A DNA stretch of 64,000 nucleotides from Saccharothrix sp. S26 (lineage in GTDB: Bacteria > Actinomycetota > Actinomycetes > Mycobacteriales > Pseudonocardiaceae): positions 1-64,000 of the forward strand of contig NZ_JAJUWT010000008.1 in assembly GCF_021390395.1 (NCBI RefSeq), in the 5' to 3' direction. The notes beneath the pieces were generated by a model. That model was not told the origin of the DNA, searched no databases, and was given only the letters and a program-made list of their open reading frames with translations. Below, in pieces: positions 52,909 through 61,266 of the stretch (within the stretch, counting starts at the first letter, position 1; each line of letters begins with the position of its first letter). The position numbers and the translations under genes were made by a program.

Positions 52909-54336
52909 CTACAGCTCCAGCCCGGTCAGCACCAGGACCCGCTGCTCGGTCAGGTCCTCCATCGCCGCGCGCACCCCTTCCCGGCCGGTGCCCGACTCCT
53001 TCACGCCGCCGTAGGGCATCTGGTCGGCGCGGAAGCTCGGGACGTCGCCCACGATCACGCCGCCCACGGCCAGCCGCTTGGCCGCGCGGAACGCCACGCG
53101 CACGTCGTGGGTGAACAGGCCCGCCTGCAAGCCGAACCGCGAGGTGTTCACCCGGTCGAACGCCTCGTCCACCGACGGCACCCGGTCGAGCACCACCACC
53201 GGTCCGAACACCTCCTCGTCGACCACCTTGCACGCCGCGGGCACGTCGGCCAGCACCGTCGGCTCGTAGGCCGCGCCCGAGCGCCGGCCGCCGGTCAGCA
53301 CGCGGGCGCCCGCCGCCACGGCCTCGTCCACCCACGCCTCGACCCGTCGCGCGGCGGCCTCGTTGATCAGCGGGCCGACGTCGGTGGCCGGGTCGGTCGG
53401 GTCGCCGGTGCCGAGCTTGCGCACGTGCGCCACCACCGCTTCGGCCAACGCCGGGTACACGTCCTCGTGCGCGTACACGCGTTGCACCGAGATGCACGAC
53501 TGGCCGCCCTGGTACATCGAGAACGTGGCGATCCGCTGGGCGGCCCAGTCCAGGTCCGCCCAGTCCGGGCAGACGACGGCCGCCGCGTTGCCGCCCAGCT
53601 CCAGCACGACGTGCTTGCGCGGCACGCGGTCCAGGATCGAGTAGCCGACCGGGCCGGAGCCGGTGAACGACACCACCGGCAGCCGGGGGTCCTCGGCGAG
53701 CGCGCCCGCGACCTCGTTGGGCACCGGCAGCACCGACCACGACCCGGCGGGCAGGTCGGTCTCCGCCAGCAGCTCGCCCAGCAGCAGCGCGACCAGCGGC
53801 GTCGCCGGCGCGGGCTTGACCACGATCGGCGCGCCCACCGCCAACGCGGGCGCGACCTTGTGCGCCACCAGGTTCAGCGGGAAGTTGAACGGCGCGATGC
53901 CCAGCACGGGGCCGCGCGGCGCGCGCCGCACCAGGGCCAGCCGGCCGTCGGCCGCCGGGTCGGTGTCCAGCCGCTGCAACTCGCCGGAGAACCGACGGGC
54001 CTCCTCGGCGGCCCAGCGGAACGTCGAGGTCGCGCGCGTGACCTCGATCCGGGCCCACTTCAGCGGCTTGCCCGACTCGGCGGTGATCAGCGCGGCCACC
54101 TCGTCGGCGCGCTCGGCGAGCCGCCGCGACACGTGGTCCAGCGCCGCCGACCTGGCGTGCGCGGGCAGGGCGGCGAACTCGTCGGCCACCGCGTGCGCGG
54201 CGGCCACGGCCCGTTCCACGTCGGTCGTGGTCGCGTTCGACGTCACGCCGGCGAGCGCGCCGTCGTGCGGGGTGCGGATCTCGACCAGGTCCTCGCTCGT
54301 CGCGGGCTGTCCCGCGACCCAGTACGGCGTCGTCAC
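52909..54336 (-). CDS. NAD(P)-dependent aldehyde dehydrogenase (succinate-semialdehyde type by context)
   Basis: 475 aa. ALDH superfamily: IAPFNFPLNLVAHKVAPALA (~150), FTGSGPVGYSIL (cofactor), LELGGNAAAV with the catalytic Glu (~248), GGQSCISVQR with Cys (~281), DEEVFGPVVVL and NTSRFGLQAGLFT. Adjacent to gabT, with start (GTG 54336) overlapping the gabT stop by 4 bases. GABA aminotransferase makes succinate semialdehyde, which this enzyme would oxidise to succinate. The same fold serves other aldehydes, so substrate is inferred from context. Confidence 0.87.
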   Translation of the reverse strand: MTTPYWVAGQPATSEDLVEIRTPHDGALAGVTSNATTTDVERAVAAAHAVADEFAALPAHARSAALDHVSRRLAERADEVAALITAESGKPLKWARIEVTRATSTFRWAAEEARRFSGELQRLDTDPAADGRLALVRRAPRGPVLGIAPFNFPLNLVAHKVAPALAVGAPIVVKPAPATPLVALLLGELLAETDLPAGSWSVLPVPNEVAGALAEDPRLPVVSFTGSGPVGYSILDRVPRKHVVLELGGNAAAVVCPDWADLDWAAQRIATFSMYQGGQSCISVQRVYAHEDVYPALAEAVVAHVRKLGTGDPTDPATDVGPLINEAAARRVEAWVDEAVAAGARVLTGGRRSGAAYEPTVLADVPAACKVVDEEVFGPVVVLDRVPSVDEAFDRVNTSRFGLQAGLFTHDVRVAFRAAKRLAVGGVIVGDVPSFRADQMPYGGVKESGTGREGVRAAMEDLTEQRVLVLTGLEL

Positions 54337-55592
54337 CGAATGGCTCCTTCAAGCACGTCCAGGCCCTCGGCCAGCAGCTCGTCCGGGATGACGAGAGGTG
54401 GCAGCAGGCGGATCACGTTCCCACGGGTACCGCAGGTCAGCACGACCACCCCGGCCTCGTGGCAGGCGGCCGCGACCCGGCCCGCCACCTCGGCGGAGGT
54501 CAGCTCCACGGCCAGCATCGCGCCGCGCCCGCGCACCTCGACCACGTCGTCCGAGGGCAGGGCCCGCAGGCGGGGCAGCACGGTCGCCTCGATGCGCCGG
54601 GCGGCGGCGTTGAGGTCCAGCTCGCGCATGGTGTCGATCGCGGCCGAGGCGGCGGCGCACGCGACCGGGTTGCCGCCGTACGTGCCGCCGAGCCCGCCCG
54701 CGTGCACGGCGTCCATCACGTCGGCGCGCCCGGTGACGGCGGCCAGCGGCAGGCCGCCCGCGATGCCCTTCGCCGTGGTCACCAGGTCCGGGACCACCCC
54801 CTCGTGCGCGCAGGCGAACCAGTCGCCCGTGCGGCAGAAGCCGGTCTGGACCTCGTCGGCGACCAGCAGCACGCCGTGCGACCGGCACCAGTCGGCCAGC
54901 GCGGTGAGGAACCCCGGGGCGGGCACGATGAAGCCGCCCTCGCCCTGGATCGGCTCGACCACGACGCAGGCGATCTCAGCCGGCCGGTCGACGGCGGCGA
55001 CCGCGCGCCGCGCCGCTTCCGCGCCGGTCAGGCCGTCGTGCAGCGGGTACGAGCCGGGGATGCGGTGCACGTCGGGCGTGAACGGGCCGAAGCCGTGCTT
55101 GTACGGCACCTCCTTGACGGTCAACGCCATGGTGAGGTTCGTGCGGCCGTGGTAGGCGTGGTCGAGCGCCACGACACCCGGCCGCCCGGTGGCGCGCCGG
55201 GCGATCTTGACCGCGTTCTCCACCGCCTCCGCGCCGGAGTTGAGCAGCACCGAGCGCTTCTCGTGCCCACCCGGCGTGAGTTCTGCCAGCCGCTCGCACA
55301 CGTCCAGGTAGCCCTCGTACGGCGTGACCATGAAGCACGTGTGGCTGAACCGGTCGACCTGCTCGTGCACGGCCCGGGCGACGCGCGGCGCGGGGTTGCC
55401 CACGCCGGTCACCGCGATGCCGGAGCCCAGGTCGATCAGCCGGTTGCCGTCGACGTCGACCAGCAGCCCCGGCTCGGCGTGGTCGACGTACACCGGGAGC
55501 ACCGTGCCGACGCCCGCCGCCACCGCGGCCTCGCGCCGCCGCGCCAGCTCGCGGGAGCGCGGTCCGGGGATCTCCGTGCGCAGTCGGGCCAT
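54333..55592 (-). CDS. gabT: 4-aminobutyrate aminotransferase
   Basis: 419 aa class III PLP-dependent aminotransferase. VDVDGNRLIDLGSGIAVTGV (~45), NSGAEAVENAVKIARRATG (cofactor phosphate), VVEPIQGEGGFIVPAPGFL (~215), LLVADEVQTGFCRTGDWFA (Asp to the pyridine N), and TTAKGIAGGLPLAAVTGR with the Schiff-base Lys (~270). It converts GABA and 2-oxoglutarate to succinate semialdehyde and glutamate. ATG 55592 faces the divergent PucR gene; two identical direct repeats in the 81-base gap are probable control sites. Confidence 0.92.
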   Translation of the reverse strand: MARLRTEIPGPRSRELARRREAAVAAGVGTVLPVYVDHAEPGLLVDVDGNRLIDLGSGIAVTGVGNPAPRVARAVHEQVDRFSHTCFMVTPYEGYLDVCERLAELTPGGHEKRSVLLNSGAEAVENAVKIARRATGRPGVVALDHAYHGRTNLTMALTVKEVPYKHGFGPFTPDVHRIPGSYPLHDGLTGAEAARRAVAAVDRPAEIACVVVEPIQGEGGFIVPAPGFLTALADWCRSHGVLLVADEVQTGFCRTGDWFACAHEGVVPDLVTTAKGIAGGLPLAAVTGRADVMDAVHAGGLGGTYGGNPVACAAASAAIDTMRELDLNAAARRIEATVLPRLRALPSDDVVEVRGRGAMLAVELTSAEVAGRVAAACHEAGVVVLTCGTRGNVIRLLPPLVIPDELLAEGLDVLEGAIR

Positions 55593-55624
55593 GGGTCCAG
55601 CATCGACCGGCGGCGCGTCGGGCG

Positions 55625-55674
55625 ACAGTGTCCACAGTGGCGAACCGGTGATGGCGCGTTGTACACAGTGTCCA
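55625..55674. promoter_or_regulatory. Two direct 10-bp repeats between gabT and PucR
   Basis: ACAGTGTCCA at 55625-55634 and again at 55665-55674, 40 bases apart (about four helical turns); the second ends on the first base of the PucR ATG. Candidate binding sites of the PucR regulator, controlling both divergent units. Confidence 0.6.
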
Positions 55675-56942
55675 TGGCGTTGACGGTCGGGCGACTGGCC
55701 CGCGAGACCGGCCTGGTCGTGCGCGTGGACGCGGGGCTGGACCGGGTCGTGGCGTGGGTGCACAGCACCGAGCTGGCCGACCCGACGCCGTTCCTGGAGG
55801 GCGGCGAGCTGCTGCTGACCACGGGCATCGCGCTCGGGCCGCACGGGGAGTACGTGCGGCGGCTCGTGGCGGCGGGCGCGGTGGGCCTGGGGTTCGGCAC
55901 CGGGCTGAGCCACGACCGCGTGCCCGACGACCTGGTCCGGGCCGCCCGGGACGCGGGGCTCGCGCTGCTGGAGGTGCCGCGGGCCACGCCGTTCATCGCG
56001 ATCACCAAGGCCGTGTCGCGGGCCGTCGCGGCGGACGAGTACGCGGCGCTGGCGCGGGCCGGCACGGCGCAGCGGGCGCTGACCCGGGCCGCGGTCGGCG
56101 AGGGGCCGCCCGGCGTGGTGCGGCGGCTGGCCCGGCTCATCGACGGCGCGGCGGCGTTGCTGGACCCGCACGGCACGCCGGTGCACGTGGTGGGCTCGGT
56201 GCCCGACCTCGCCGGCCAGGTGCGGCGGCTCGCGTCGGCGGGCGGGCCGGCCGGGGCGGCCTGGCAGGTGGGGGAGCGGCACGTCGCCATGCAGGTGCTC
56301 GGGCGGCGCGGCTTCCTCGCCGTCGCGGCGGCCCGGCCGCTGGACGCGGGCGTGGTCAACGCCGCCGCGTCGCTGCTCACCGTGGCGCTGGCCCGGTCGG
56401 ACGAGGTCGAGGCGGTGCGCCGGGAGCTGCGGCGGGCGCGCTGGCTGTTGGCGCTGGCGGGCGTGCCGGTGGAGGGGGTGCCCGAGGGGACGTTCCGGGT
56501 GTTCGTGCTGCGCGAGCCCGCCGAACCGGAGGGGTTCTGGGCCGAGGTGGACGGGCGGGTGGTCGTGCTGGCCCGTGCGGTCGACGTGCCCGCCGCCGCG
56601 TCCGGCCCGGTGGACGCGGGCAGCGTCGCCCGCGGCTACCGGGAGGCGCTGCGGGCGTGGGAGGCGGGCGTGGCCACGTTCGAGGAGGTCGCCGGGTCCG
56701 GTCTGCTGGCCCCGGACGCGGCGGAGTTCGCCGCCGCCCTGCTCGCGCCGCTGGACGACGTGCTGCGGGAGACGCTGCGGGTGTGGCTGGCCTGCCACGG
56801 GCAGGCGGACCCGGCGGCCGCCCGGCTGGGCGTGCACCGGCACACCGTGCGCAACCGGCTCAGGCGGGCGGAACGGCTGCTGGGGCGTTCGCTGGAACCC
56901 GCGGGCGTCCGCGCCGAGCTCTGGTTCGCCTTGCACGCCTGA
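55674..56942 (+). CDS. PucR-family transcriptional regulator
   Basis: 422 aa. N-terminal purine-catabolism-like domain (~1-125: LTVGRLARETGLVVRVDAGL, TPFLEGGELLLTTGIALGPH, ATPFIAITKAVSRAV), a middle GGDEF-like remnant, and a C-terminal PucR HTH (AARLGVHRHTVRNRLRRAER, ~390-410). PucR/GabR-type activators control GABA or purine catabolism in actinomycetes. ATG 55674 overlaps the second ACAGTGTCCA repeat. Divergent from gabT-ALDH, which is its likely target. Confidence 0.88.
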   Translation: MALTVGRLARETGLVVRVDAGLDRVVAWVHSTELADPTPFLEGGELLLTTGIALGPHGEYVRRLVAAGAVGLGFGTGLSHDRVPDDLVRAARDAGLALLEVPRATPFIAITKAVSRAVAADEYAALARAGTAQRALTRAAVGEGPPGVVRRLARLIDGAAALLDPHGTPVHVVGSVPDLAGQVRRLASAGGPAGAAWQVGERHVAMQVLGRRGFLAVAAARPLDAGVVNAAASLLTVALARSDEVEAVRRELRRARWLLALAGVPVEGVPEGTFRVFVLREPAEPEGFWAEVDGRVVVLARAVDVPAAASGPVDAGSVARGYREALRAWEAGVATFEEVAGSGLLAPDAAEFAAALLAPLDDVLRETLRVWLACHGQADPAAARLGVHRHTVRNRLRRAERLLGRSLEPAGVRAELWFALHA

Positions 56943-56978
56943 CCGTACGCTGGGCGCACCGCGCTCCTGCTCGCCGCG

Positions 56979-57374
56979 GTGTTCACCAGCCCGGCCGGCG
57001 CGTGCATCTGCAATCCCGGCAACGAGGCGTTGCGCTACCAGCAGGCCACCTACGTGTTCTCCGGCGTGGTGGTCCACGAGAAGGTCGAGCCGACCGCCTA
57101 CCGGTACACGGTCGACGTCGACACCGAGTACAAGGGCGACGTGCCCCGCCGGGTGTACGTGCTGACGCAGCGCAACAACTCGTGCGGCCTCACGTTGACC
57201 GTCGGCCAGGCGTACCTCGTGTTCGCGAAGGGCGACGTGTCCGACCGCCGCGTGGAGACCGGCCAGTGCAGTGGCATCAGGCTCGCCTCCGGCGGGCCGC
57301 CGACGACCACCGGGCCCGCCGTCACCACCACGACCGTGCCGCCCACGACACCCTGCGCGACGGCCACGCCGTGA
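56979..57374 (+). CDS. Secreted NTR/TIMP-like protein, upstream copy (5'-truncated)
   Basis: 131 aa from GTG 56979. Begins at the very end of a signal peptide (FTSPAGA-CICNPG); the frame extends back only to the PucR stop and gives no proper start and no ribosome binding site. CxC near the mature start, ATYVFSGVVVHEKVEPTAYR and VLTQRNNSCGLTLTVGQAYL match the netrin/TIMP-like (NTR) fold. Compared with the downstream copy, ~70 bases that hold the start and signal peptide core are missing. It is probably a non-functional or weakly expressed duplicate. Confidence 0.6.
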   Translation: MFTSPAGACICNPGNEALRYQQATYVFSGVVVHEKVEPTAYRYTVDVDTEYKGDVPRRVYVLTQRNNSCGLTLTVGQAYLVFAKGDVSDRRVETGQCSGIRLASGGPPTTTGPAVTTTTVPPTTPCATATP

Positions 57375-57379
57375 CGCCG

Positions 57380-57417
57380 CGTGCCGGAGACCACTCGGCT
57401 GGGTGGTCTCCGGCACG
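57380..57417 (+). terminator. Terminator of the upstream NTR-like copy
   Basis: Perfect 15-bp stem CGTGCCGGAGACCAC with an 8-base loop, 5 bases after the stop. A diverged counterpart follows the second copy. Confidence 0.8.
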
Positions 57418-57482
57418 GGCGGTTTGACCGTACGCTGGGCGGACACCGCCACCGACCCACTCCATTGCCCGAGGGGGATCCT

Positions 57483-57974
57483 TTGGCGCGCTTCCGTTTC
57501 CTGGCCCACGCGGCCGGTGTCGCCACCGTCACCGCCGCCCTGCTCACCGCCGTGCTCACCAGCCCGGCCAGCGCCTGCAGCTGCCTGCCCAGCACCGAGG
57601 GGCAGCGCTTCTACCAGGCGACCTACGTGTTCGACGGGCTCGTGCTCAGCGAGACCCTGGAGACCGGCGACCCGTCGGTCACCTACGACGACAAGTACCG
57701 GTACGCCGTCGCCGTGGGCCAGGTCTACAAGGCGAATCTGCCCTCGCAGGTCGACGTCGTGACGTCCACCAGCGGCGCGATGTGCGGCATCAGGCTCGCG
57801 ACGGGCGTGCGGTACGTCGTGTTCGCGCACGGCGACGCGTCCGACGGGCGGATCGAGTCGCACTACTGCAGCGGCACCCGGCCCGCCTCGGCCGGCCCGC
57901 CGGTGACCACCCTGCCCGGGAGCACCACCACGACGACCCCGCCGACGCGCACTTGCACCACCGCCACGCCGTAG
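57483..57974 (+). CDS. Secreted NTR/TIMP-like protein, intact copy
   Basis: 163 aa from TTG 57483, preceded by GAGGGGGA. Signal peptide HAAGVATVTAALLTAVLTSPASA, then Cys-x-Cys (ACSCLPSTEGQRF), the N-terminal signature of the NTR domain, FYQATYVFDGLVLSE, and two further Cys (AMCGIRLATGVRY, HYCSGTR). A Thr/Pro-rich tail (TTTTTPPTRTCTTATP) ends it, possibly wall-spanning. NTR domains often inhibit metalloproteases or bind proteins. Nearly the same layout as the upstream copy, with the promoter string TGACCGTACGCTGGGCG in front of both. Confidence 0.78.
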   Translation: MARFRFLAHAAGVATVTAALLTAVLTSPASACSCLPSTEGQRFYQATYVFDGLVLSETLETGDPSVTYDDKYRYAVAVGQVYKANLPSQVDVVTSTSGAMCGIRLATGVRYVVFAHGDASDGRIESHYCSGTRPASAGPPVTTLPGSTTTTTPPTRTCTTATP

Positions 57975-57988
57975 AGGTCGTTTTCCAC

Positions 57989-58040
57989 CCGGCCGTGCGC
58001 CGGAGGTCACTCAACCGGGTGGTCTTCGGTGCACGGCCGG
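57989..58040 (+). terminator. Hairpin after the intact NTR-like copy
   Basis: CCGGCCGTGC (57989-57998) pairs with GCACGGCCGG (58031-58040), with a partly paired interior. Structurally like the terminator of the first copy. Confidence 0.6.
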
Positions 58041-58237
58041 TCAGCTTCCGGGGGTGGTGCTCGTAGTCTGCGACCGGGTCGAACCCGGCTTCGGCAACCC
58101 GAAGTCACCGTCGTTTGTGACGAGCGCGCTACGGGTAGGTGTACGCGGAACGGCATACGGAGTGGCTGACGGTGCCGTGGGACCGGTAACTTCCGGCGTC
58201 CGGGCCGACGTCGTCGACACAGCGGAGGTTCAACCGG

Positions 58238-59569
58238 ATGTGGGACGGTGACCTGACCGGCGAGGTGGTCGACGGCAGGTACGCCCTCGGCAGCCTGTAC
58301 GGATCGGGCGGCATGGCCGAGGTGTACCGGGCGGTGGACGAGCGCCTGGACCGGAAGGTCGCGATCAAGTTCTTCCTGGGCGAGGCCTCCGGCGAGGACC
58401 GGATCCGGCTCGACCGCGAGGCGCAGGTGCTGGGCGGGATGCGGTGCCCCGGCCTGGTCGAGGTGTACGGCACCGGGGTCTTCCGCGGCCGGCCCTACTT
58501 CGTGATGCAGCCGGTCGAGGGCGGCACGCTGCGCCGCCGGATGCGCGGCGCGATGGCGCCCGAGGTGGTGGCCGCGATCGGGGCGCAGGTCGCGGGCGTG
58601 CTGGCGCACGTGCACGCCAACGACGTGGTGCACCGGGACGTGAAGCCGTCCAACATCCTGCTCGACCCGGCGGGGCGGCGCGCCTACCTGGCCGACTTCG
58701 GGTTGGCGCTCCAAGCGCAGGTCACGCGCGTGACCAGGTCCGGGGTGCTGGTCGGCACGGCCGGGTACCTCGCGCCCGAGCAGGTGCGCGGCGGCGAGGT
58801 GCTGCCGGCGGCGGACGTCTACGCGCTCGGCCTCGTGCTGCTGGAGTGCCTGACCGGGCGGCCCGAGTACCCCGGCGGTGACACGGAGGCCGCGTTGTCG
58901 CGGCTGCACCGGGAGCCGCGCATCCCGGCCAACCTGCCCGCGCCGTGGACCGAGGTGCTGACCGCGATGACCGCGTCCGACCCGGCCAGGCGGCCGTCGG
59001 CGGCGGAGTGCGAGCGGCTGCTGACCCGGGCGCAGGAGGCCAGCGCGGGCCTGTCGCCGCTGGTCGAGGTGGCGGTGGTGGACCGGCCGGCGCCCGAGGA
59101 GCCCGAGCCGAAGTCCGGCAACCGGGTCATGCTGGTCGGCGGTGCCGCCGCGGCGGCGGTGCTGACGTTGCTGGGCTTCCTGCTGTGGGGCGAGGGGACC
59201 GCGCCGGACACCGGCGACCGCACGGGCAGACCGGTGACCAGCACCGTGCCCGAGCCGGTCGCGGAGCAGGCGGGCGACACCGACGCGGTCGTGCCGGGCC
59301 ACGACCCGTCCACGGTGACCGCGATCGATCCGAACTCGCCGGGGCAGACCCCGGGCGGGAGCACCGGGCAGCCGGGCGGCGGCACGACCGTCGAACCCCC
59401 GCCCGCCACCACCACGACGACCGCGAGCACCAAGACGACCAAGTCGACTCGTGAGACCGAGGTCCGCGTGCCGCCGGAGACGCCGCTCGTGATCACCCCG
59501 AACCCGGGCCCGCCGACGGTGACCGGACCGCCGTCGCGTGACCGGGGCAGCGGGTCCAGCCGGGGCTGA
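58238..59569 (+). CDS. Membrane Ser/Thr protein kinase
   Basis: 443 aa. Hanks-type kinase domain (~14-265): glycine loop GSGGMAEVY, Lys44, HRDVKPSN (Asp134), DFG 153-155, APE (LAPEQVRGG). A transmembrane helix is at 297-317 (VMLVGGAAAAAVLTLLGFLL), followed by an extracytoplasmic Thr/Pro-rich tail of ~125 residues without PASTA domains, unlike PknB. It probably phosphorylates cytoplasmic regulators in response to an external cue. ATG 58238 has CGGAGG upstream. Its stop lies within a hairpin (59563-59595). Confidence 0.92.
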   Translation: MWDGDLTGEVVDGRYALGSLYGSGGMAEVYRAVDERLDRKVAIKFFLGEASGEDRIRLDREAQVLGGMRCPGLVEVYGTGVFRGRPYFVMQPVEGGTLRRRMRGAMAPEVVAAIGAQVAGVLAHVHANDVVHRDVKPSNILLDPAGRRAYLADFGLALQAQVTRVTRSGVLVGTAGYLAPEQVRGGEVLPAADVYALGLVLLECLTGRPEYPGGDTEAALSRLHREPRIPANLPAPWTEVLTAMTASDPARRPSAAECERLLTRAQEASAGLSPLVEVAVVDRPAPEEPEPKSGNRVMLVGGAAAAAVLTLLGFLLWGEGTAPDTGDRTGRPVTSTVPEPVAEQAGDTDAVVPGHDPSTVTAIDPNSPGQTPGGSTGQPGGGTTVEPPPATTTTTASTKTTKSTRETEVRVPPETPLVITPNPGPPTVTGPPSRDRGSGSSRG

Positions 59570-59595
59570 CCCGGCCGCGCGGGCGGGGTCAGCCC
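59563..59595. terminator. Bidirectional terminator between convergent genes
   Basis: Perfect 10-bp stem GGGCTGACCC / GGGTCAGCCC (59563-59572, 59586-59595), overlapping the kinase stop and 9 bases before the stop of the convergent LLM gene. Confidence 0.75.
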
Positions 59596-59604
59596 AGTGC
59601 GGGT

Positions 59605-60561
59605 TCAGCGCAGGGCGGGCAGGAGCTCGCCCTTGGCGAAGTCGAGGAACTCGCGCTGGTGGTCGCCGCCGATCTGCACCAGCGCCAGGTCGGTGAAGCC
59701 CGCCTCGCGGAACTTCGCCACCGCCTCCACCACCGGGCCGACGTCCGGACCGCACGGGATCCGGGCGGCCACGTCCTCCGGTCGCACGAACTGCGTCGCG
59801 CCCGCGAACCCGGCCGTGCCGGGCAGCTCGGAGTTGACCTTCCACCCGCCCGCGAACCAGCGGAACTGCTCGTGGGCCCGTTCGACCGCCGCGTCGCGGT
59901 CCGGGTCCCAGCAGATCGGCAACTGGCCGATCTTGCGCGACTTGCCGCCCTGGAAGACGTCCCACTCCTGGCTCAGCGACGCGTCCGGCTCGGTGGCCAC
60001 CATCGCGTCGGCCAGGGGCGCGAACGTGCGCACCGACTGCCCGCCCGACACCGCGACCGCGATCGGCACGCGCTGCTCGGGCAGGTCCCACAGCTTCGCC
60101 GAGTCGACCCGGAAGTGCTGGCCCGAGTAGTTGACGTACCCGCCGTCGAACAACTGGGAGATGATCTCCACGGCCTCGCGCAGCAGCTCGTGCCGCACGT
60201 TCACCGGCGGCCAGCCGCGGCCGACCACGTGCTCGTTGAGGTTCTCACCCGCCCCGATGCCCAACGTGAAGCGGTTGCCCGACAGCAGCTGCACGGTCGC
60301 CGCCTTCTGCGCCACCACCGCCGGGTGGTAGCGCACGGTCGGGCAGGTCACGTAGGTCATCAGCTCGACCCGCTCGGTGGCCTGCGTGACCGCGCCGAGC
60401 ACGCTCCACGCGTACGGCGCGTGCCCCTGCTCGTCCAGCCACGGCGAGTAGTGGTCGCTCATCACCTCGAAGTCGAACCCGGCCTGCTCGGCCAGCCCCG
60501 CGTGCTCGACCAGCTCGCGTGGCCCGGCCTGCTCGGTCATGAGGGTGTACCCGATCCGCAC
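59605..60561 (-). CDS. F420-dependent LLM-class oxidoreductase, FGD-like (TIGR03557-type)
   Basis: 318 aa. IGYTLMTEQAGPRELVEHAG at the N-terminus, EVMSDHYSPWLDEQGHAPYA (~38), ELMTYVTCPTVRYHPAVVAQ (~70) and SGNRFTLGIGAGENLNEHVV (~95): the signature sequence of F420-dependent glucose-6-phosphate dehydrogenase relatives. It uses F420; the physiological substrate is probably not G6P for this subgroup. GTG 60561 after GGAGGAATC. A HAD phosphatase is 8 bases upstream in the same operon. Confidence 0.9.
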   Translation of the reverse strand: MRIGYTLMTEQAGPRELVEHAGLAEQAGFDFEVMSDHYSPWLDEQGHAPYAWSVLGAVTQATERVELMTYVTCPTVRYHPAVVAQKAATVQLLSGNRFTLGIGAGENLNEHVVGRGWPPVNVRHELLREAVEIISQLFDGGYVNYSGQHFRVDSAKLWDLPEQRVPIAVAVSGGQSVRTFAPLADAMVATEPDASLSQEWDVFQGGKSRKIGQLPICWDPDRDAAVERAHEQFRWFAGGWKVNSELPGTAGFAGATQFVRPEDVAARIPCGPDVGPVVEAVAKFREAGFTDLALVQIGGDHQREFLDFAKGELLPALR

Positions 60562-60569
60562 GATTCCTC

Positions 60570-61217
60570 CTACGCCATCGGCAGGTCGGTGAGGTCCGCC
60601 CGCAGCCCGTCGAGTTCTTCGTAGACTGCCGACGCGCCGGCGTCGCGCAACTCGGCCTCGCCGAAACCACCCGTGCGAACGCACACCACCGGCAGGCCGG
60701 CCCGTGCGGCGGCCTGGCAGTCCCACACCGAGTCGCCGATCACCACCGCCCGACCGCCGCCGTCGACCCGCTTCAACGCGACCTCGATCAGGTCCGGCGC
60801 GGGCTTGCTGTCCTCCACGTCGTCCGCGGAGGTCGACGTGATGCCGGAGACGTCGATCAGCTTCACGTAGTGGTCGACGTGGTGGCGCTTGCCCGAGCTG
60901 GCCAGCACGACGGTGAAGTCCTGCTCCAGCGCCGCGGCGACGAGGCGGTGCGCGCCCTCCAGCGGCCTGATCTCGGCCAGCATCGGCTCGAACGCCACCT
61001 CCCACGCCTGGCGCAGGTCGTCGCCGTGCTCGCGTTCCACGTGCTCGCCCGCGACGGCGGCGACGAGCTTGTCACCGCCCATCCCGATGGCGCGGTGCAA
61101 CCGCCAGGTGGGCACGGTGATGTCGAAACGGCGGAACGCGCGGTACCAGGCCACCGCGTGGTGGTAGTTGGTGTCCACCAGCGTGCCGTCCACGTCGAGG
61201 ACGAGCGTGTTGGTCAT
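60570..61217 (-). CDS. HAD-superfamily hydrolase (phosphatase-like)
   Basis: 215 aa. Motif I LDVDGTLVDT (nucleophile Asp, ~8), motif II VLASSGKRHHVD (~105), motif III Lys in DVEDSKPAPDLIEVAL (~137) and motif IV VIGDSVWDCQAAARAG (~160). Cap C1-type, as in beta-phosphoglucomutase/phosphoglycolate phosphatase relatives. Substrate unknown; the neighbourhood of the F420-linked enzyme gives no firm hint. The LLM gene starts 8 bases downstream. Confidence 0.87.
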   Translation of the reverse strand: MTNTLVLDVDGTLVDTNYHHAVAWYRAFRRFDITVPTWRLHRAIGMGGDKLVAAVAGEHVEREHGDDLRQAWEVAFEPMLAEIRPLEGAHRLVAAALEQDFTVVLASSGKRHHVDHYVKLIDVSGITSTSADDVEDSKPAPDLIEVALKRVDGGGRAVVIGDSVWDCQAAARAGLPVVCVRTGGFGEAELRDAGASAVYEELDGLRADLTDLPMA

Positions 61218-61266
61218 GCGGCCTGGTTAGCCCGACCGCCTGAGCGGCAAACCGGCCGCCCTCGGT

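Noticed and set aside
51829..55155. Plus-strand open frame of ~1100 codons opposite the ALDH and gabT genes
   Set aside because: Antisense of known PLP and ALDH motifs, compositionally skewed to His, Arg and Gly, no ribosome binding site.
56943..56959. TGACCGTACGCTGGGCG taken as a full -35/-10 promoter
   Set aside because: TACGCT could be a -10, but TGACC is only a few bases away and cannot be its -35; only the duplication of the string is reported.
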